Counted from the first letter of the stretch, positions 48,982-58,532 are shown. The stretch: 64,000 bases of DNA from Streptomyces xylophagus (GCF_000716435.1 NZ_JNWO01000021.1:124001-188000); one strand, 5' to 3'. Translations and numbers: made by a program. Notes: generated from the sequence alone by a model not told the origin.

Positions 48982-49683
48982 ATGACCACTCCGGGCCGCG
49001 GGTTGCACGGCCGCGTACTCGACTCCCTGGGCCCCGCCATCACCGCGGGCGAGTACCCACCGGGCAGCGTCCTGCGTACGGACGAACTCGCCAAGGACTT
49101 CGAGGTGTCCCGCTCCGTGATGCGCGAGGCGGTCCGCGTCCTCGAATCCATGCACCTGGTCGAGTCCCGCCGCCGTGTGGGCGTCACCGTGCGGCCCAAG
49201 TCCGAGTGGAATGTCTACGACCCGCAGGTCATCCGCTGGCGCCTGGCCGGCGCCGACCGCCCGCAGCAACTGCGCTCACTCACCGTCCTGCGCTCCGCGA
49301 TCGAACCGATCGCGGCCGGCCTCGCCGCCAAGTTCGCCACGGCGGAGCAGTGCGCGGAACTCACCGAGTGCGCGATCGGCATGGTGGCCAACTCACGCGG
49401 TCACAAACTGGAGGCCTACCTCGTCCACGACGTGGCCTTCCACCGGGTGATCCTCGCCGCCTCCGGCAACGAGATGTTCGCCCGCCTCGGCGACGTCGTC
49501 ACCGAGGTCCTCGCCGGCCGCACCCACCACGAGGTCATGTTCGAGGACCCCGACCCCGCCGCCGTCACCCTGCACGTCCAGGTCGCGGAAGCGGTCCGCG
49601 AGGGCGACGCACTCCGCGCGGAGACCCTGACCCGCGAGATCACGGTCGGCGCGCTGCAGGAACTCGACATCCTCGCACCGTAG
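48982..49683 (+). CDS. GntR family (FadR subfamily) regulator of gluconate genes
   Basis: A 233-residue regulator. The winged HTH is YPPGSVLRTDELAKDFEVSR followed by SVMREAVRVLESMHLVESRRRVG. The C-terminal FCD domain has His/Asp metal-site residues in HDVAFHRVILAASGN and LHVQVAEAVREGD. Divergent to the gluconate operon, so probably its gluconate- or 6-phosphogluconate-responsive repressor. It ends 5 bp before the convergent YchJ-family gene. Confidence 0.9.
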   Translation: MTTPGRGLHGRVLDSLGPAITAGEYPPGSVLRTDELAKDFEVSRSVMREAVRVLESMHLVESRRRVGVTVRPKSEWNVYDPQVIRWRLAGADRPQQLRSLTVLRSAIEPIAAGLAAKFATAEQCAELTECAIGMVANSRGHKLEAYLVHDVAFHRVILAASGNEMFARLGDVVTEVLAGRTHHEVMFEDPDPAAVTLHVQVAEAVREGDALRAETLTREITVGALQELDILAP

Positions 49684-49688
49684 TTGAC

Positions 49689-50078
49689 CTAGTCCAGGAA
49701 CTCCCCGTCGACGTACACCCACGCCCCGTCGACCCGCTCGAACCGGCTGCGCTCATGGATCGAGCCGCCCTTGTAGGACGCCCGGAATGTCACGGTCCCC
49801 GCCGAGTGGAACGCCGACCCGCCCCCTGTCTCCAGGATCTCCAGACCCGTCCACCGCATCCCCGGATCGAGTTCGAGCGGCTCGGCGGGCCGGGTCCGCG
49901 GATGCCAGGTGCGCAGCAGGTAGGGCGCGTCCAGGCGCACGAAGGCGCTGTAGCGGGAGCGCATCAAGGCCTCGGCGGTGGGGGCGGTGGCGGTGCCTGA
50001 GTGGTAGCGGCCGCAGCAGTTGTCGTAGGGGGTGGGGAGGCCGCAGGGGCAGGTGGTGCGTGGGGTCATGGGCATCAT
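49689..50078 (-). CDS. YchJ/UPF0225 family protein with SEC-C metal motif
   Basis: A 129-residue protein (start ATG 50078, 50075 or 50069). The N-terminal SEC-C-like zinc motif is [17 protein letters not shown], then [22 protein letters not shown] and a NTF2-like domain ending VYVDGEFLD. Cellular role unknown. It is 10 bp downstream of the gene at 50089, probably co-transcribed. Confidence 0.82.
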   Translation of the reverse strand: MMPMTPRTTCPCGLPTPYDNCCGRYHSGTATAPTAEALMRSRYSAFVRLDAPYLLRTWHPRTRPAEPLELDPGMRWTGLEILETGGGSAFHSAGTVTFRASYKGGSIHERSRFERVDGAWVYVDGEFLD

Positions 50079-50088
50079 TGTGCCGGGC

Positions 50089-50820
50089 CTATGTTCGCGG
50101 GCGCTCGGGGGTGACGCGGAGCGGCAGTCGGACGTAGGCGTCCTCGGGCAGCCTCACCTCCTTGTCGCGCGTGAGAGCCGCGCAGGCCAGGAGAGGCAGC
50201 GGCTCGTCGCCAGGAGGGTCGGTGACCTCGTGCGCGGGTGCGGCACCGATGAACTCCACGAGGAGGGCGCCGGTGACCCGACTCCCGATCTGCTGCACGA
50301 AGTTCGCCGGGAGTGTCCACTCGACTCCCTGGTGCAGGATCCCGCCGGGACTGTGGTGCACTCTCTTGACGAACCACTCCTCGTCCTGCATCTGCGGTGC
50401 GCTGCGCGCCCTCAGGTGGGCCGCGGCGGACATCATCGCGTTGATCTCGGGAAAGCCGACCAGATCCGCCGTGAGCTTGCCGGCGGCCTCCAGGGCGGGC
50501 CCGGCCGCCCGCAGGTCCCTGGCCAGCGTGTTCCGCCACGCCCGCTCGTCCGCCACCGGCGGCAGGTGGTACACGATGGCCTGGACGTCCTTCACCCGCC
50601 AACTGCCCATCGCCGGGAACAGCAGCGTTACCTTCACCGACGGCGCGTCGTCCCCCGTGTACCCGAGCGACCAGACGTAGAGATACCCGGTGAAAGGGCG
50701 TCCGGTGTCCGGTCCCGTGGCGAACATCTGCTCCAGCGGGACGGATTGCGGCTCGGTCTCCCCGTAGACCTCCAGCCACTCACCCGTCTCCGCGAACCCC
50801 CGGTTCCACGCGGCTCCCAT
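50089..50820 (-). CDS. Uncharacterised protein
   Basis: A 243-residue soluble protein, no signal peptide or membrane segment. Noticeable parts are [40 protein letters not shown] and [21 protein letters not shown] do not recognise the family. It is transcribed with the YchJ-family gene downstream, and starts 64 bp after the M1 peptidase stop on the same strand. Confidence 0.65.
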   Translation of the reverse strand: MGAAWNRGFAETGEWLEVYGETEPQSVPLEQMFATGPDTGRPFTGYLYVWSLGYTGDDAPSVKVTLLFPAMGSWRVKDVQAIVYHLPPVADERAWRNTLARDLRAAGPALEAAGKLTADLVGFPEINAMMSAAAHLRARSAPQMQDEEWFVKRVHHSPGGILHQGVEWTLPANFVQQIGSRVTGALLVEFIGAAPAHEVTDPPGDEPLPLLACAALTRDKEVRLPEDAYVRLPLRVTPERPRT

Positions 50821-50884
50821 GACCTCACCCCCGTGAAGTCACTTGATACTCCGTCAGTTCCCCACCCGCAACGGAGCCGACAGC

Positions 50885-52321
50885 TCAGACCGCGATCCCT
50901 GTCTCGGCCGAAGGCATCGGCGGCAACCGCGTCCCATAAACCCACGCCTCGAAAAGCTGGTCCAACGGCTCGGACGTGAACCGGGACGCGTGAGACGTGA
51001 ACGTAGCCGTCGTCACCGTCCCGTTGCGGTGCAGGCTCGCCCACCCCCGCAGCATGCGGAAGAACGCGATGTCCCCCAACGCGCAGCGCACCGCGTGGAC
51101 GGTGACGCCGCCGCGTTCGTAGAGCCGGTCGTCGAACATGGACTTGCGGCCGGGGTCGGCGAGCCGCAGGTCCTGGGGGAGCGTGGAGAGCAACCGGTGC
51201 GCGGCGGCGGCGTGTTGGTGGGCCGTGCGGCCGCCCGAGCGCTCGGACCACAGCCACTCGGCGTACTTGGCGAAACCCTCGTTCAGCCAGATGTGCCGCC
51301 AGTCGGCGATGGACACGCTGTTGCCGAACCACTGGTGGGCCAGCTCGTGCGCGACGAGCCGCTCCGAACCGCGGGCCCCGTCAACGTGGTTGGCGCCGAA
51401 CAGCGACAACCCCTGTGCCTCGACGGGGACATCGAGTTCCTCCTCCGTCACCACGACCGCGTACTCGTCGAACGGGTAGGGCCCGAACAGGTCCTGGAAC
51501 AGCTCCATCATCGCGGGCTGCCGCGCGAAGTCCCTTGAGAATTCCGGGAGTAGGTCCGACGGGATGTGCCCGTGCTGCGGGACGCCGCCCAGACCCGGGT
51601 CGCCCAGCAGCACCGTCTGGTACTTCCCGATCGACAGCCCGACCAGATAACTCGACGTCGGCGCCGACTGCTCGTACACCCAAGTGGTCGTAGAAGCCTT
51701 GGTAGTTCGGGTCAGCAGGCGGCCGCCCGCCACCACCGCGTACGCGGACGGCGTGGTGATCGAGATCTGGTACGAGGCCTTGTCGGCGGGGCGGTCGTTG
51801 CACGGGTACCAGGACGGTGCCCCGATCGGCTGGCTCGCCACCAGCGCGCCGTCGGTCAGCTCCTCCCAGCCGAGTCCGCCCCAGGGGCTGGCGACCGGCT
51901 TGGGGTTGCCCGACCAGTGGACCTCCACGGTGAACGCGGCACCGGCCCGCAGCGGCTTCGCGGGCCGGACGCGGAGCCGGCCGCCGCGGTGCGTGTAGTG
52001 CGGCTGGCGGCCGTCCACCCGGATCCGGCCGATCTTGAAGTCGCCCAGGTTCAGCTGGAATTCGGGCAGCGGAGCACGGCCCGCTATGGCGTTGATCCGG
52101 GCCGTGCCGGAGAGACGGTTGGGGCCGGGGCGGTAGTCCAGCGCGAGCTCATAGCGGTGCACCCGGTAGCGGGCATCGCCGTTTGCCGGGAAATACGGGT
52201 CCGGACCCGCCGCCTGCTGAACGGTCACTGCTGCGTCTGCTCCCTGCGCTGTGCTCGTATCTCGTACCCGTGCACCGCCCTCCGAAGCCGACGCCGCGTG
52301 ACCTGTGTTCAGGGTCGCCAT
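50885..52321 (-). CDS. M1 family metallopeptidase paired with a Pls/PosA-type synthetase
   Basis: A 478-residue zinc aminopeptidase-type protein. The zinc site is H325-ELA-H329 in VAHELAHQWFGN with the third ligand Glu348 in IWLNEGFAKY, a perfect HEXXH-X18-E. The substrate-edge motif DVPVEAQGLSLF replaces the canonical GAMEN. The beta domain begins YRVHRYELALDYRPGPNRLSG. Its ATG (52321) lies 13 bp inside the 3' end of the NRPS gene, so expression is coupled. Epsilon-poly-lysine producers are known to have a membrane Zn aminopeptidase that degrades the polymer, so a polymer-trimming or self-protection role is a reasonable inference. No signal peptide is visible at this start. Confidence 0.88.
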   Translation of the reverse strand: MATLNTGHAASASEGGARVRDTSTAQGADAAVTVQQAAGPDPYFPANGDARYRVHRYELALDYRPGPNRLSGTARINAIAGRAPLPEFQLNLGDFKIGRIRVDGRQPHYTHRGGRLRVRPAKPLRAGAAFTVEVHWSGNPKPVASPWGGLGWEELTDGALVASQPIGAPSWYPCNDRPADKASYQISITTPSAYAVVAGGRLLTRTTKASTTTWVYEQSAPTSSYLVGLSIGKYQTVLLGDPGLGGVPQHGHIPSDLLPEFSRDFARQPAMMELFQDLFGPYPFDEYAVVVTEEELDVPVEAQGLSLFGANHVDGARGSERLVAHELAHQWFGNSVSIADWRHIWLNEGFAKYAEWLWSERSGGRTAHQHAAAAHRLLSTLPQDLRLADPGRKSMFDDRLYERGGVTVHAVRCALGDIAFFRMLRGWASLHRNGTVTTATFTSHASRFTSEPLDQLFEAWVYGTRLPPMPSAETGIAV

Positions 52322-55300
52322 GACTCGATCGGATTGCCCAGCCAGCGGGTGTCGTCCGGAACGGACTCCCCCGCCATCACGAGTGACGCGGGGCCCAGAG
52401 TGGTGCGCGCCCCGACCTCGCTGCCGGGCAGGACGATTCCGCCAGGACCCAGCGTCGCGCCCGCACGGAGGACCACAGTATCCGTCCGCAAGATCCGGTC
52501 GTGGAAGAGGTGGGTCTGGAGCACACATCCGCGGTTCACCGTCGTGGCGTCCTCCAGGGTCACCAGGTCGGTCTCCGGCAGCCAGTAGCTCTCCAGCCAG
52601 ACGCCCTTGCCGATGTGCGCGCCGAGCCCGCGCAGCCAGGCCGTCAGCACCGGAGTACCCGGCACGGAACCGGCCAGCCACGGCACCGCCACGACCTCGA
52701 CGAAGGTGTCCGCCAGCTCGTTGCGCCACACGTAACCGCTCCACAGCGGGTGCTCGGCACCGTGGTGCCGCCCCACGAGGGTCCACTTGGCCACGATCGA
52801 GATCAGCCCCGCCAGCGCACCCACCGCCAGCAGCACCAGCCCCGACAACAGCGGCGCCCACACACCGAGCGCGCACAGCGCCGCCACCGTCAGCACGGCC
52901 AGCGCCGCCGAGCAGAACACCGGCACGATCCGGCACAGCTCGACCAGCCCGCGCGCCCACAGCAGCTTGGCCGGCGGGTCGTACGTCCGGCTCTGGTCGC
53001 CGCCACTCGTGCTGCGCGGCAGCTTCACCGGCGGCAGCCCCAGGTACGACGTGCCCTTCTTCGCCTTCTTCGGCGTCGCCGACAGCACCCCGACGAGCCC
53101 GCCGTCCGGCACGCTCCGTCCGGGCGCGGTCATCCCGGAGTTCCCGAGGAACGCCCGCCGCCCGATCTCGGCCCGCCCGATGTGCACCCAGCCACCACCG
53201 AGCTCGTACGGCGCGGTCAGCGTGTCGTCCGCCAGGAACGCACCCTCACCGACGGTCGTCAGGCTCGGCAGCGCGAGCACGGTCGACACCTCGGCGCCCC
53301 GCCCGATCCGCATCCCGAGCAGCCGCAGCCACACCGGCGTCACGAGTCCGGCGTACAGCGGGAACAGGGTCTCGCGGGAGAGGTCCATCAGCTGCGTGAC
53401 CGTCCACGCCTGCCAGCCGATCCGGCTGTGCGTCGGGTGCGTGCCCTCGCGCAGCCTCAGGCTGAGCAGCCGTACACCGATAAGGATCAGCAGCGCGTAC
53501 GCCAGCCCGAAGGCGAGTGTCGCCGGGACCAGGGCCAGCGACGCGCCCCGCAGGGCTTCGCCGAGACCGTCGCCCGGTGCCACGAACACACGGGCCACCA
53601 GCAGCGCGACCGCGCCGGCGACCACCGGCAGCATGGTGAGCGCGAAGCCCGTCACGCCGTACATCACCCGCCAGTACGTGCCCCGCTGCGGGCGCTCCTT
53701 GGGCCAGTTGCGCTTGGCCTTGCCGAGCTTGACCGCGGGCGCGCCCGCCCAGCGCTGGCCGGTCGGGACCGTGCCGGTGACGGCCGAACCCGGCGCCACC
53801 TCGGCCCGCTTGCCCACCCGGGCGCCGGGGAACAGCATGCTGCGCGTGCCGACGACGGCATGGGCGCCGACCTTGACCGGGCCGATCTCAAGACGGTCGC
53901 CGTCCAGCCAGTAGCCGGACAGGTCGACCTCGGACTCGACGGCGGCACCGCGGCCCAGCTTGAGCATGCCGGTGACCGGGGGGAGGGAGTGCAGGTCGAC
54001 GTCCGGGCCGATCTTGGCGCCCAGGGCGCGCGCGTACCGCTCCAGCCAGGAGCCGGTCAGCGCGGTCGCGCCGCTGAACTCGGCCAGCCGCTCCGCCGCC
54101 CACAGCCGCAGATGCACGCTGCCACCACGGTCGTAGCGTCCCGGCTTCACCCCACGCAGCAGCAGCCGCGCACCGCCCGCGGCGATTGCGAGCCGTCCGG
54201 GCGGGCTGAAGAGCAGCAGCGCACCGGCGCCGACCAGCCACCAGGAGGCGGTGGGCAGCCACGCATAGCCGTTGAGTACGTTGCCGAGCGCGGCCAGCGC
54301 CACAGTCCAGCGCAGGCCGACCAGAGTGAACAGGGGGACCAGCGCGAGGAGTTGGATCACCTTGGCGCGCGTCGGCACCGGCGCGATCACCCGTGCCGTG
54401 CCGTCGCCCTGCGCCGAGTCCTCCAGGTGCCGGGCCAACTTGCGCAGGGTCGGCTGCTGGTAGATGTCGAGGACGGCCGCGCTCGGGTACCGGGTGCGCA
54501 GCCGAGTCGTCAACTGGGCGGCGGCCAGGCTGCTTCCGCCGATCGCGAAGAAGTCGTCGGCCGCGCTGCTCACGGGGATGCCGAGCACCTCGGCCCACTG
54601 CTCCGCGAGCCAGGCCTCCGTGCCGTAGAGCTGCTCCTTGGCGCCCCCGGTCTCCAGGCCTTCCAGCGGCCACGGCAGCGCGTTCCGGTCCACCTTGCCG
54701 GACGTGCGGGTCGGCAGGTCCTCGACCGGCGCGATCAACGGCACGAGAGCGGCGGGCAGTTCGGCCCGCAGCTTCTCGACGGCGGAGGCCTGGTCCCAGC
54801 CCTCCTGCGTCACGACATAACCGACCAACAGTTGATTGCCGCTGCGCGCGGTCCGCACGGCGGCAGCCGCACCCGCGACACCAGGCAGGGCCTGAAGCGC
54901 CGCGTCGACCTCGCCCAGCTCGATCCGGCGTCCGCCGAGCTTGATCTGCTCGTCGGCCCGGCCGAGGAAGATCAGACCCTCAGGCTCGGCCTTGACCAAG
55001 TCGCCGCTGCGGTACGCCCGTTCCCAGCCCAGCGATTCGAGGGGCGCGTACTTCTCCGCGTCCTTCTCGGGGTCGAGGTACCGGGCGAGCCCGACGCCGC
55101 CGATCACCAACTGCCCACTGCCGCCCATCGGTACGGGCACCCCGGCCTCGTCGACGACGGCCAACTCCCAGCCGTTCAGCGGGAGTCCGATGCGGATCGG
55201 CTCGTCGCTGGTCATCAGGGAGGCGCAGGCGACGACGGTCGCCTCGGTCGGCCCGTAGGTGTTCCAGACCTCGCGGCCCTCGGTGACCAGCCGCTGCACC

Positions 55301-56172
55301 AGCTCGGGCGGGCAGGCCTCACCGCCGAAGATCAGCAGGCGTACGTCGTTCAGGGCCTCCGGCTCCCAGAGGGAGGCCAGGGTCGGCACGGTCGAGACGA
55401 CGCTGATGTCCTGGTCCACCAGCCAGGGGCCGAGGTCGGCGCCGCTGCGGACCTGGGAGCGCGGCACGGGCACCAGGCAGGCGCCGTAGCGCCAGGCCAG
55501 CCACATCTCCTCGCAGGACGCGTCGAAGGCCACGGACAGCCCCGCCATGACCCTGTCACCCGGACCGATGGGGTCGTCGGTGAGGAACAGTGCCGCCTCG
55601 GCGTCCACGAAGGCCGCCGCGCTGCGGTGGGTGACGGCGACGCCCTTGGGCTTGCCGGTGGAGCCGGAGGTGAAGATGATCCACGCGTCCTGCTCGACAC
55701 CGGGCCGGGCGGCCGGGACGTCACTGTGCCCGAGCACGGTCAGCGCGTGGTCGGCACCGATGACGGCCCGCACATCGGCCTCGCCGAACACCAGCTCGGC
55801 CCGCTCGTCCGGGTCCTCGGCGTCCACGGGGACGTAGGCGGCACCGGCGGCGAGTACGGCGAGGATCGCGACGTAGAGATCGTTGGTCCCGGAGGGGACG
55901 CGCACGCCGACCCGGTCGCCGAGGCCGACGCCGGCCGCGGCCAGGGTGCGGCGCAGGGTCTCCACCTCGACGGCCAGCGCACGGTAGGTGAGACGGACGG
56001 TGCCGTCGTCCAGGGCGAGCTCGTCGGGATACGACCGCACCGACGCGTCGAGAATGTCGACGAGCGTGCGGGCCGAGGCGGCGGGCGCCGCGGAGAAACG
56101 TGCCGTATCGCCGAACTGTGTGCGGATCTCTTCGTCAAGCCCGAGAGCACTGCTCTCGTGTATGGCTGCCAT
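52309..56172 (-). CDS. Pls/PosA-family membrane non-ribosomal peptide synthetase (A-T-[TM-C]x3)
   Basis: A 1287-residue protein. Adenylation domain (about residues 30-505): A3 IIFTSGSTGKPKG, A5 NTYGPTEATV, A8 GRADEQIKLGGRRIELGEVD, A10 Lys in RTSGKVDRNAL. Carrier domain at about 515-590 with the phosphopantetheine Ser in FFAIGGSSLAAAQ. Then six transmembrane helices in three pairs, each followed by a soluble left-handed beta-helix-like domain (for example GAKIGPDVDLHSLPPVTG, GMRIGRGAEVSTVLALPS, GAHIGKGVWLESYWLPETD). This is the architecture of epsilon-poly-lysine synthetase Pls (1319 residues) and its relatives; no condensation or thioesterase domain is present. My by-eye pocket reading is D-A-E-S-I-G-T-V-V-K, close to the lysine code DAESIGSVCK. 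Start ATG 56172 has GAGG 4-5 bp upstream. It overlaps the M1 peptidase gene by 13 bp. Confidence 0.93.
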   Translation of the reverse strand: MAAIHESSALGLDEEIRTQFGDTARFSAAPAASARTLVDILDASVRSYPDELALDDGTVRLTYRALAVEVETLRRTLAAAGVGLGDRVGVRVPSGTNDLYVAILAVLAAGAAYVPVDAEDPDERAELVFGEADVRAVIGADHALTVLGHSDVPAARPGVEQDAWIIFTSGSTGKPKGVAVTHRSAAAFVDAEAALFLTDDPIGPGDRVMAGLSVAFDASCEEMWLAWRYGACLVPVPRSQVRSGADLGPWLVDQDISVVSTVPTLASLWEPEALNDVRLLIFGGEACPPELVQRLVTEGREVWNTYGPTEATVVACASLMTSDEPIRIGLPLNGWELAVVDEAGVPVPMGGSGQLVIGGVGLARYLDPEKDAEKYAPLESLGWERAYRSGDLVKAEPEGLIFLGRADEQIKLGGRRIELGEVDAALQALPGVAGAAAAVRTARSGNQLLVGYVVTQEGWDQASAVEKLRAELPAALVPLIAPVEDLPTRTSGKVDRNALPWPLEGLETGGAKEQLYGTEAWLAEQWAEVLGIPVSSAADDFFAIGGSSLAAAQLTTRLRTRYPSAAVLDIYQQPTLRKLARHLEDSAQGDGTARVIAPVPTRAKVIQLLALVPLFTLVGLRWTVALAALGNVLNGYAWLPTASWWLVGAGALLLFSPPGRLAIAAGGARLLLRGVKPGRYDRGGSVHLRLWAAERLAEFSGATALTGSWLERYARALGAKIGPDVDLHSLPPVTGMLKLGRGAAVESEVDLSGYWLDGDRLEIGPVKVGAHAVVGTRSMLFPGARVGKRAEVAPGSAVTGTVPTGQRWAGAPAVKLGKAKRNWPKERPQRGTYWRVMYGVTGFALTMLPVVAGAVALLVARVFVAPGDGLGEALRGASLALVPATLAFGLAYALLILIGVRLLSLRLREGTHPTHSRIGWQAWTVTQLMDLSRETLFPLYAGLVTPVWLRLLGMRIGRGAEVSTVLALPSLTTVGEGAFLADDTLTAPYELGGGWVHIGRAEIGRRAFLGNSGMTAPGRSVPDGGLVGVLSATPKKAKKGTSYLGLPPVKLPRSTSGGDQSRTYDPPAKLLWARGLVELCRIVPVFCSAALAVLTVAALCALGVWAPLLSGLVLLAVGALAGLISIVAKWTLVGRHHGAEHPLWSGYVWRNELADTFVEVVAVPWLAGSVPGTPVLTAWLRGLGAHIGKGVWLESYWLPETDLVTLEDATTVNRGCVLQTHLFHDRILRTDTVVLRAGATLGPGGIVLPGSEVGARTTLGPASLVMAGESVPDDTRWLGNPIESWRP

Positions 56173-56406
56173 CGGTCCTCGCGTCTCGAACCCGGAAACT
56201 TCCGGGGTGCTGGCGGGCCCGCAGGTATGCCTGGGGTTGTCCGGCTCCAGCTCCGTTCCGTAACAAGCCGGAAATTTTAGTACGACGCTATGCGCCCGGC
56301 CTGCCGACGGCCACTCGGGGGAGCCGAACGGGGGCGCTCCGTGAGCGTCCGGCAACGCTCTGACCTGGTGATCTTCGGTCCGAAGGAGACATCCCCCACA
56401 AATGCG
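56173..56406. other. Promoter region of the Pls/PosA operon
   Basis: No gene is seen here. A markedly AT-rich patch at 56270-56284 (minus strand CTAAAATTT) stands out in otherwise GC-rich sequence, about 100 bp before the NRPS start, and is the likely promoter. The tRNA-Leu terminator follows. Confidence 0.45.
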
Positions 56407-56441
56407 GCGAGGGCCACGACCTTGGTGGTCGCGGCCCTCGC
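56407..56441. terminator. Terminator downstream of tRNA-Leu
   Basis: GCGAGGGCC / GGCCCTCGC form a 9-bp perfect stem with an inner GACC/GGTC pairing, 9 bp beyond the 3' end of the tRNA on the minus strand. Confidence 0.75.
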
Positions 56442-56449
56442 CAGCGATG

Positions 56450-56534
56450 TGTCCGAGGGGGGACTTGAACCCCCACGCCCGATAAAGGGCACTAGCACCT
56501 CAAGCTAGCGCGTCTGCCATTCCGCCACCCGGAC
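56450..56534 (-). tRNA. tRNA-Leu (anticodon GAG)
   Basis: Read on the minus strand, the acceptor GTCCGGG pairs with CTCGGAC (one G-T). The D arm contains GGTGGCGGAATGGCAGACGC, the anticodon stem CTAGC/GCTAG encloses loop TTGAGGT (anticodon GAG), a long class II variable arm (TGCCCTTTATCGGGCG) and T arm GGGGGTTCAAGTCCCCC. The discriminator is A; CCA is not encoded. The 85-nt length fits a leucine tRNA. Confidence 0.95.
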
Positions 56535-56734
56535 AAGGTGTCTGTCGCGCGTGGTTTCCCCCGCGGCGACGAAGGAAACATTACCAGGCTTCCAGGGGTG
56601 GCCGATCACCCCCTGTTCCCACCCCCGTCCCGCGTGAACGGCGTGTGACGGCGGCGGACCGCCCTTGGGGCGCGGGCCGGGGAGAGAGAGGATGAGGGGG
56701 AGGACCACCAGCAGTGACAGTGGGAGGAAGCAGC

Positions 56735-58060
56735 GTGAGCGACACGGACACGGCCAAGGGCGTCACCGGTGAGGACGAGGTCGTGGACCTCTGCCGCGAG
56801 CTGATCCGGATCGACACCAGCAACTACGGCGACCACTCGGGCCCGGGGGAGCGCAAGGCGGCCGAGTACGTCGCCGAGCAGCTCGCCGAGGTGGGCCTCG
56901 AACCCAAGATCTTCGAGTCGCACCCGGGACGCGCCTCGACGGTGGCCCGGATCGAGGGCACGGACCCCTCCCGGCCCGCGCTCCTCATCCACGGCCACCT
57001 GGACGTCGTACCGGCGAACGCGGCGGACTGGACCCACCACCCCTTCTCCGGCGAGGTCGCGGACGGGTGTGTGTGGGGGCGCGGGGCGGTCGACATGAAG
57101 GACATGGACGCGATGACCCTGGCGGTCGTCCGCGACCGGCTGCGCAGCGGGCGCCGGCCCCCGCGCGACATCGTGCTCGCGTTCCTCGCGGACGAGGAGG
57201 CGGGCGGTACGTACGGGGCGCGGCACCTCGTCGACAATCACCCCGAGCTGTTCGACGGCGTCACCGAGGGCATCAGCGAGGTCGGCGGGTTCTCGTTCAC
57301 GGTGAGCGAGGAGCGGCGGCTCTATCTGATCCAGACGGCCGAGAAGGGCATGCACTGGATGAAGCTGACCGTGGCCGGCACCGCCGGGCACGGATCGATG
57401 ATCCACCGGGACAACGCGATCACCGAGCTGTCGGAGGCGGTCGCCCGGATCGGCCGGCACAAGTTCCCGGTACGGGTCACGAAGACGACGCGCGCCTTCC
57501 TCGACGAACTGGGCGACGCGCTCGGCACCCAGCTCGACCCCGAGGACATGGAGGCGACCCTCAAGCGGCTCGGCGGCATCGCCAAGCTCATCGGCGCGAC
57601 CCTCAGCAACACCGCCAACCCGACGCAGCTGAACGCCGGTTACAAGGTCAACGTCATCCCCGGCGAGGCCACCGCGCACGTCGACGGGCGCTTCCTGCCC
57701 GGGTACAAGGAGGAGTTCTTCGCCGACCTCGACCGGATTCTCGGGCCGAACGTGAAGCGTGAGGGCACGCACTCCGACAAGGCCCTGGAGACCTCCTTCG
57801 ACGGGCCCCTGGTCGAGGCCATGCAGTCCTCGCTGCTCGCCGAGGACCCGACCGCGAAGGCGATCCCGTACATGCTCTCCGGCGGTACGGACGCCAAGTC
57901 CTTCGACGACCTGGGCATCCGCGGCTTCGGCTTCGCACCGCTCAAGCTGCCGCCGGAGCTGGACTTCGCGGGCATGTTCCACGGGGTCGACGAGCGGGTG
58001 CCGGTGGAGGGGCTGAAGTTCGGGGTGCGGGTGCTGGACCGGTTCATCGACGCCTCCTGA
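56735..58060 (+). CDS. M20 family metallopeptidase
   Basis: A 441-residue zinc amidohydrolase/dipeptidase. Metal and catalytic residues appear in LLIHGHLDVVPA (His, Asp), WGRGAVDMKDM (bridging Asp), FLADEEAGG (Glu-Glu) and the C-terminal FHGVDERVPVE (His). The dimerization domain contains AGTAGHGSM. The start is GTG 56735 with GGAGGA 7 bp upstream. It cleaves peptides or N-acyl amino acids in the cytoplasm. It is monocistronic, divergent from tRNA-Leu. Confidence 0.9.
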   Translation: MSDTDTAKGVTGEDEVVDLCRELIRIDTSNYGDHSGPGERKAAEYVAEQLAEVGLEPKIFESHPGRASTVARIEGTDPSRPALLIHGHLDVVPANAADWTHHPFSGEVADGCVWGRGAVDMKDMDAMTLAVVRDRLRSGRRPPRDIVLAFLADEEAGGTYGARHLVDNHPELFDGVTEGISEVGGFSFTVSEERRLYLIQTAEKGMHWMKLTVAGTAGHGSMIHRDNAITELSEAVARIGRHKFPVRVTKTTRAFLDELGDALGTQLDPEDMEATLKRLGGIAKLIGATLSNTANPTQLNAGYKVNVIPGEATAHVDGRFLPGYKEEFFADLDRILGPNVKREGTHSDKALETSFDGPLVEAMQSSLLAEDPTAKAIPYMLSGGTDAKSFDDLGIRGFGFAPLKLPPELDFAGMFHGVDERVPVEGLKFGVRVLDRFIDAS

Positions 58061-58232
58061 AACGGCGTCCTGAAACACCGGTCGACGCTGGTTGACGCCG
58101 GAATTCGACCGCGCGTGCGGGGGTGACTGGGACGAGTGAATGTGCTCATAAGCTCGTAGCTCCATTACTCCCTCCTCGTTACAGGTGATGCGATCGGCAA
58201 CACGAGATCGCTTTTGCCAACAAGGAGGAATA
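58061..58232. promoter_or_regulatory. Promoter region of the short chaplin gene
   Basis: This 172-bp gap is clearly AT-richer from 58130 to 58220 (for example GAATGTGCTCATAAGCTCGT) than neighbouring DNA and ends with the strong ribosome-binding site AAGGAGGA (58222-58229). It should contain the developmental promoter of chpH; I cannot assign sigma factor boxes with confidence. Confidence 0.45.
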
Positions 58233-58466
58233 ATGATCAAGAAGGTCGTCGCCGCTGCGGCTGCCACTGGTGGCCTGGTTCTCGCGGGAGCGGGCCTGGC
58301 CGTCGCCGACTCGGGTGCCCAGGGTGCCGCTGTGCACTCCCCGGGTGTCGTTTCCGGCAACGTCATCCAGGTGCCCGTGCACGTCCCGGTGAACGTGTGC
58401 GGCAACACGATCTCGGTGATCGGCGTGCTGAACCCCGCCTTCGGCAACACCTGCATCAACAAGTGA
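58233..58466 (+). CDS. chpH: Short chaplin (ChpH-like)
   Basis: A 77-residue secreted hydrophobic protein that forms amyloid-like surface fibres on aerial hyphae. Residues 1-25 are a signal peptide (VVAAAAATGGLVLAGAG...ADS). The chaplin domain is complete: HSPGVVSGNVIQVPVHVPVN then VCGNTISVIGVLNPAFGNTC with its two conserved cysteines. Excellent ribosome-binding site. Followed by a strong terminator and the long chaplin gene, the chpH-chpC order of S. coelicolor. Confidence 0.93.
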   Translation: MIKKVVAAAAATGGLVLAGAGLAVADSGAQGAAVHSPGVVSGNVIQVPVHVPVNVCGNTISVIGVLNPAFGNTCINK

Positions 58467-58497
58467 CGTCGCCCCTCTGAGGGGGTGACCACGTCCT

Positions 58498-58532
58498 CGG
58501 CCCCGGAGCGCGCGCCATGCGCTCCGGGGCCG
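58498..58532. terminator. Strong hairpin terminator after the short chaplin
   Basis: A perfect 14-bp stem CGGCCCCGGAGCGC / GCGCTCCGGGGCCG with a 7-nt loop lies 31 bp after the chpH stop. Confidence 0.85.

Noticed and set aside
56450..56534. Integration site of a mobile element at tRNA-Leu
   Set aside because: No integrase or duplicated 3' tRNA fragment was seen on either side within the window.
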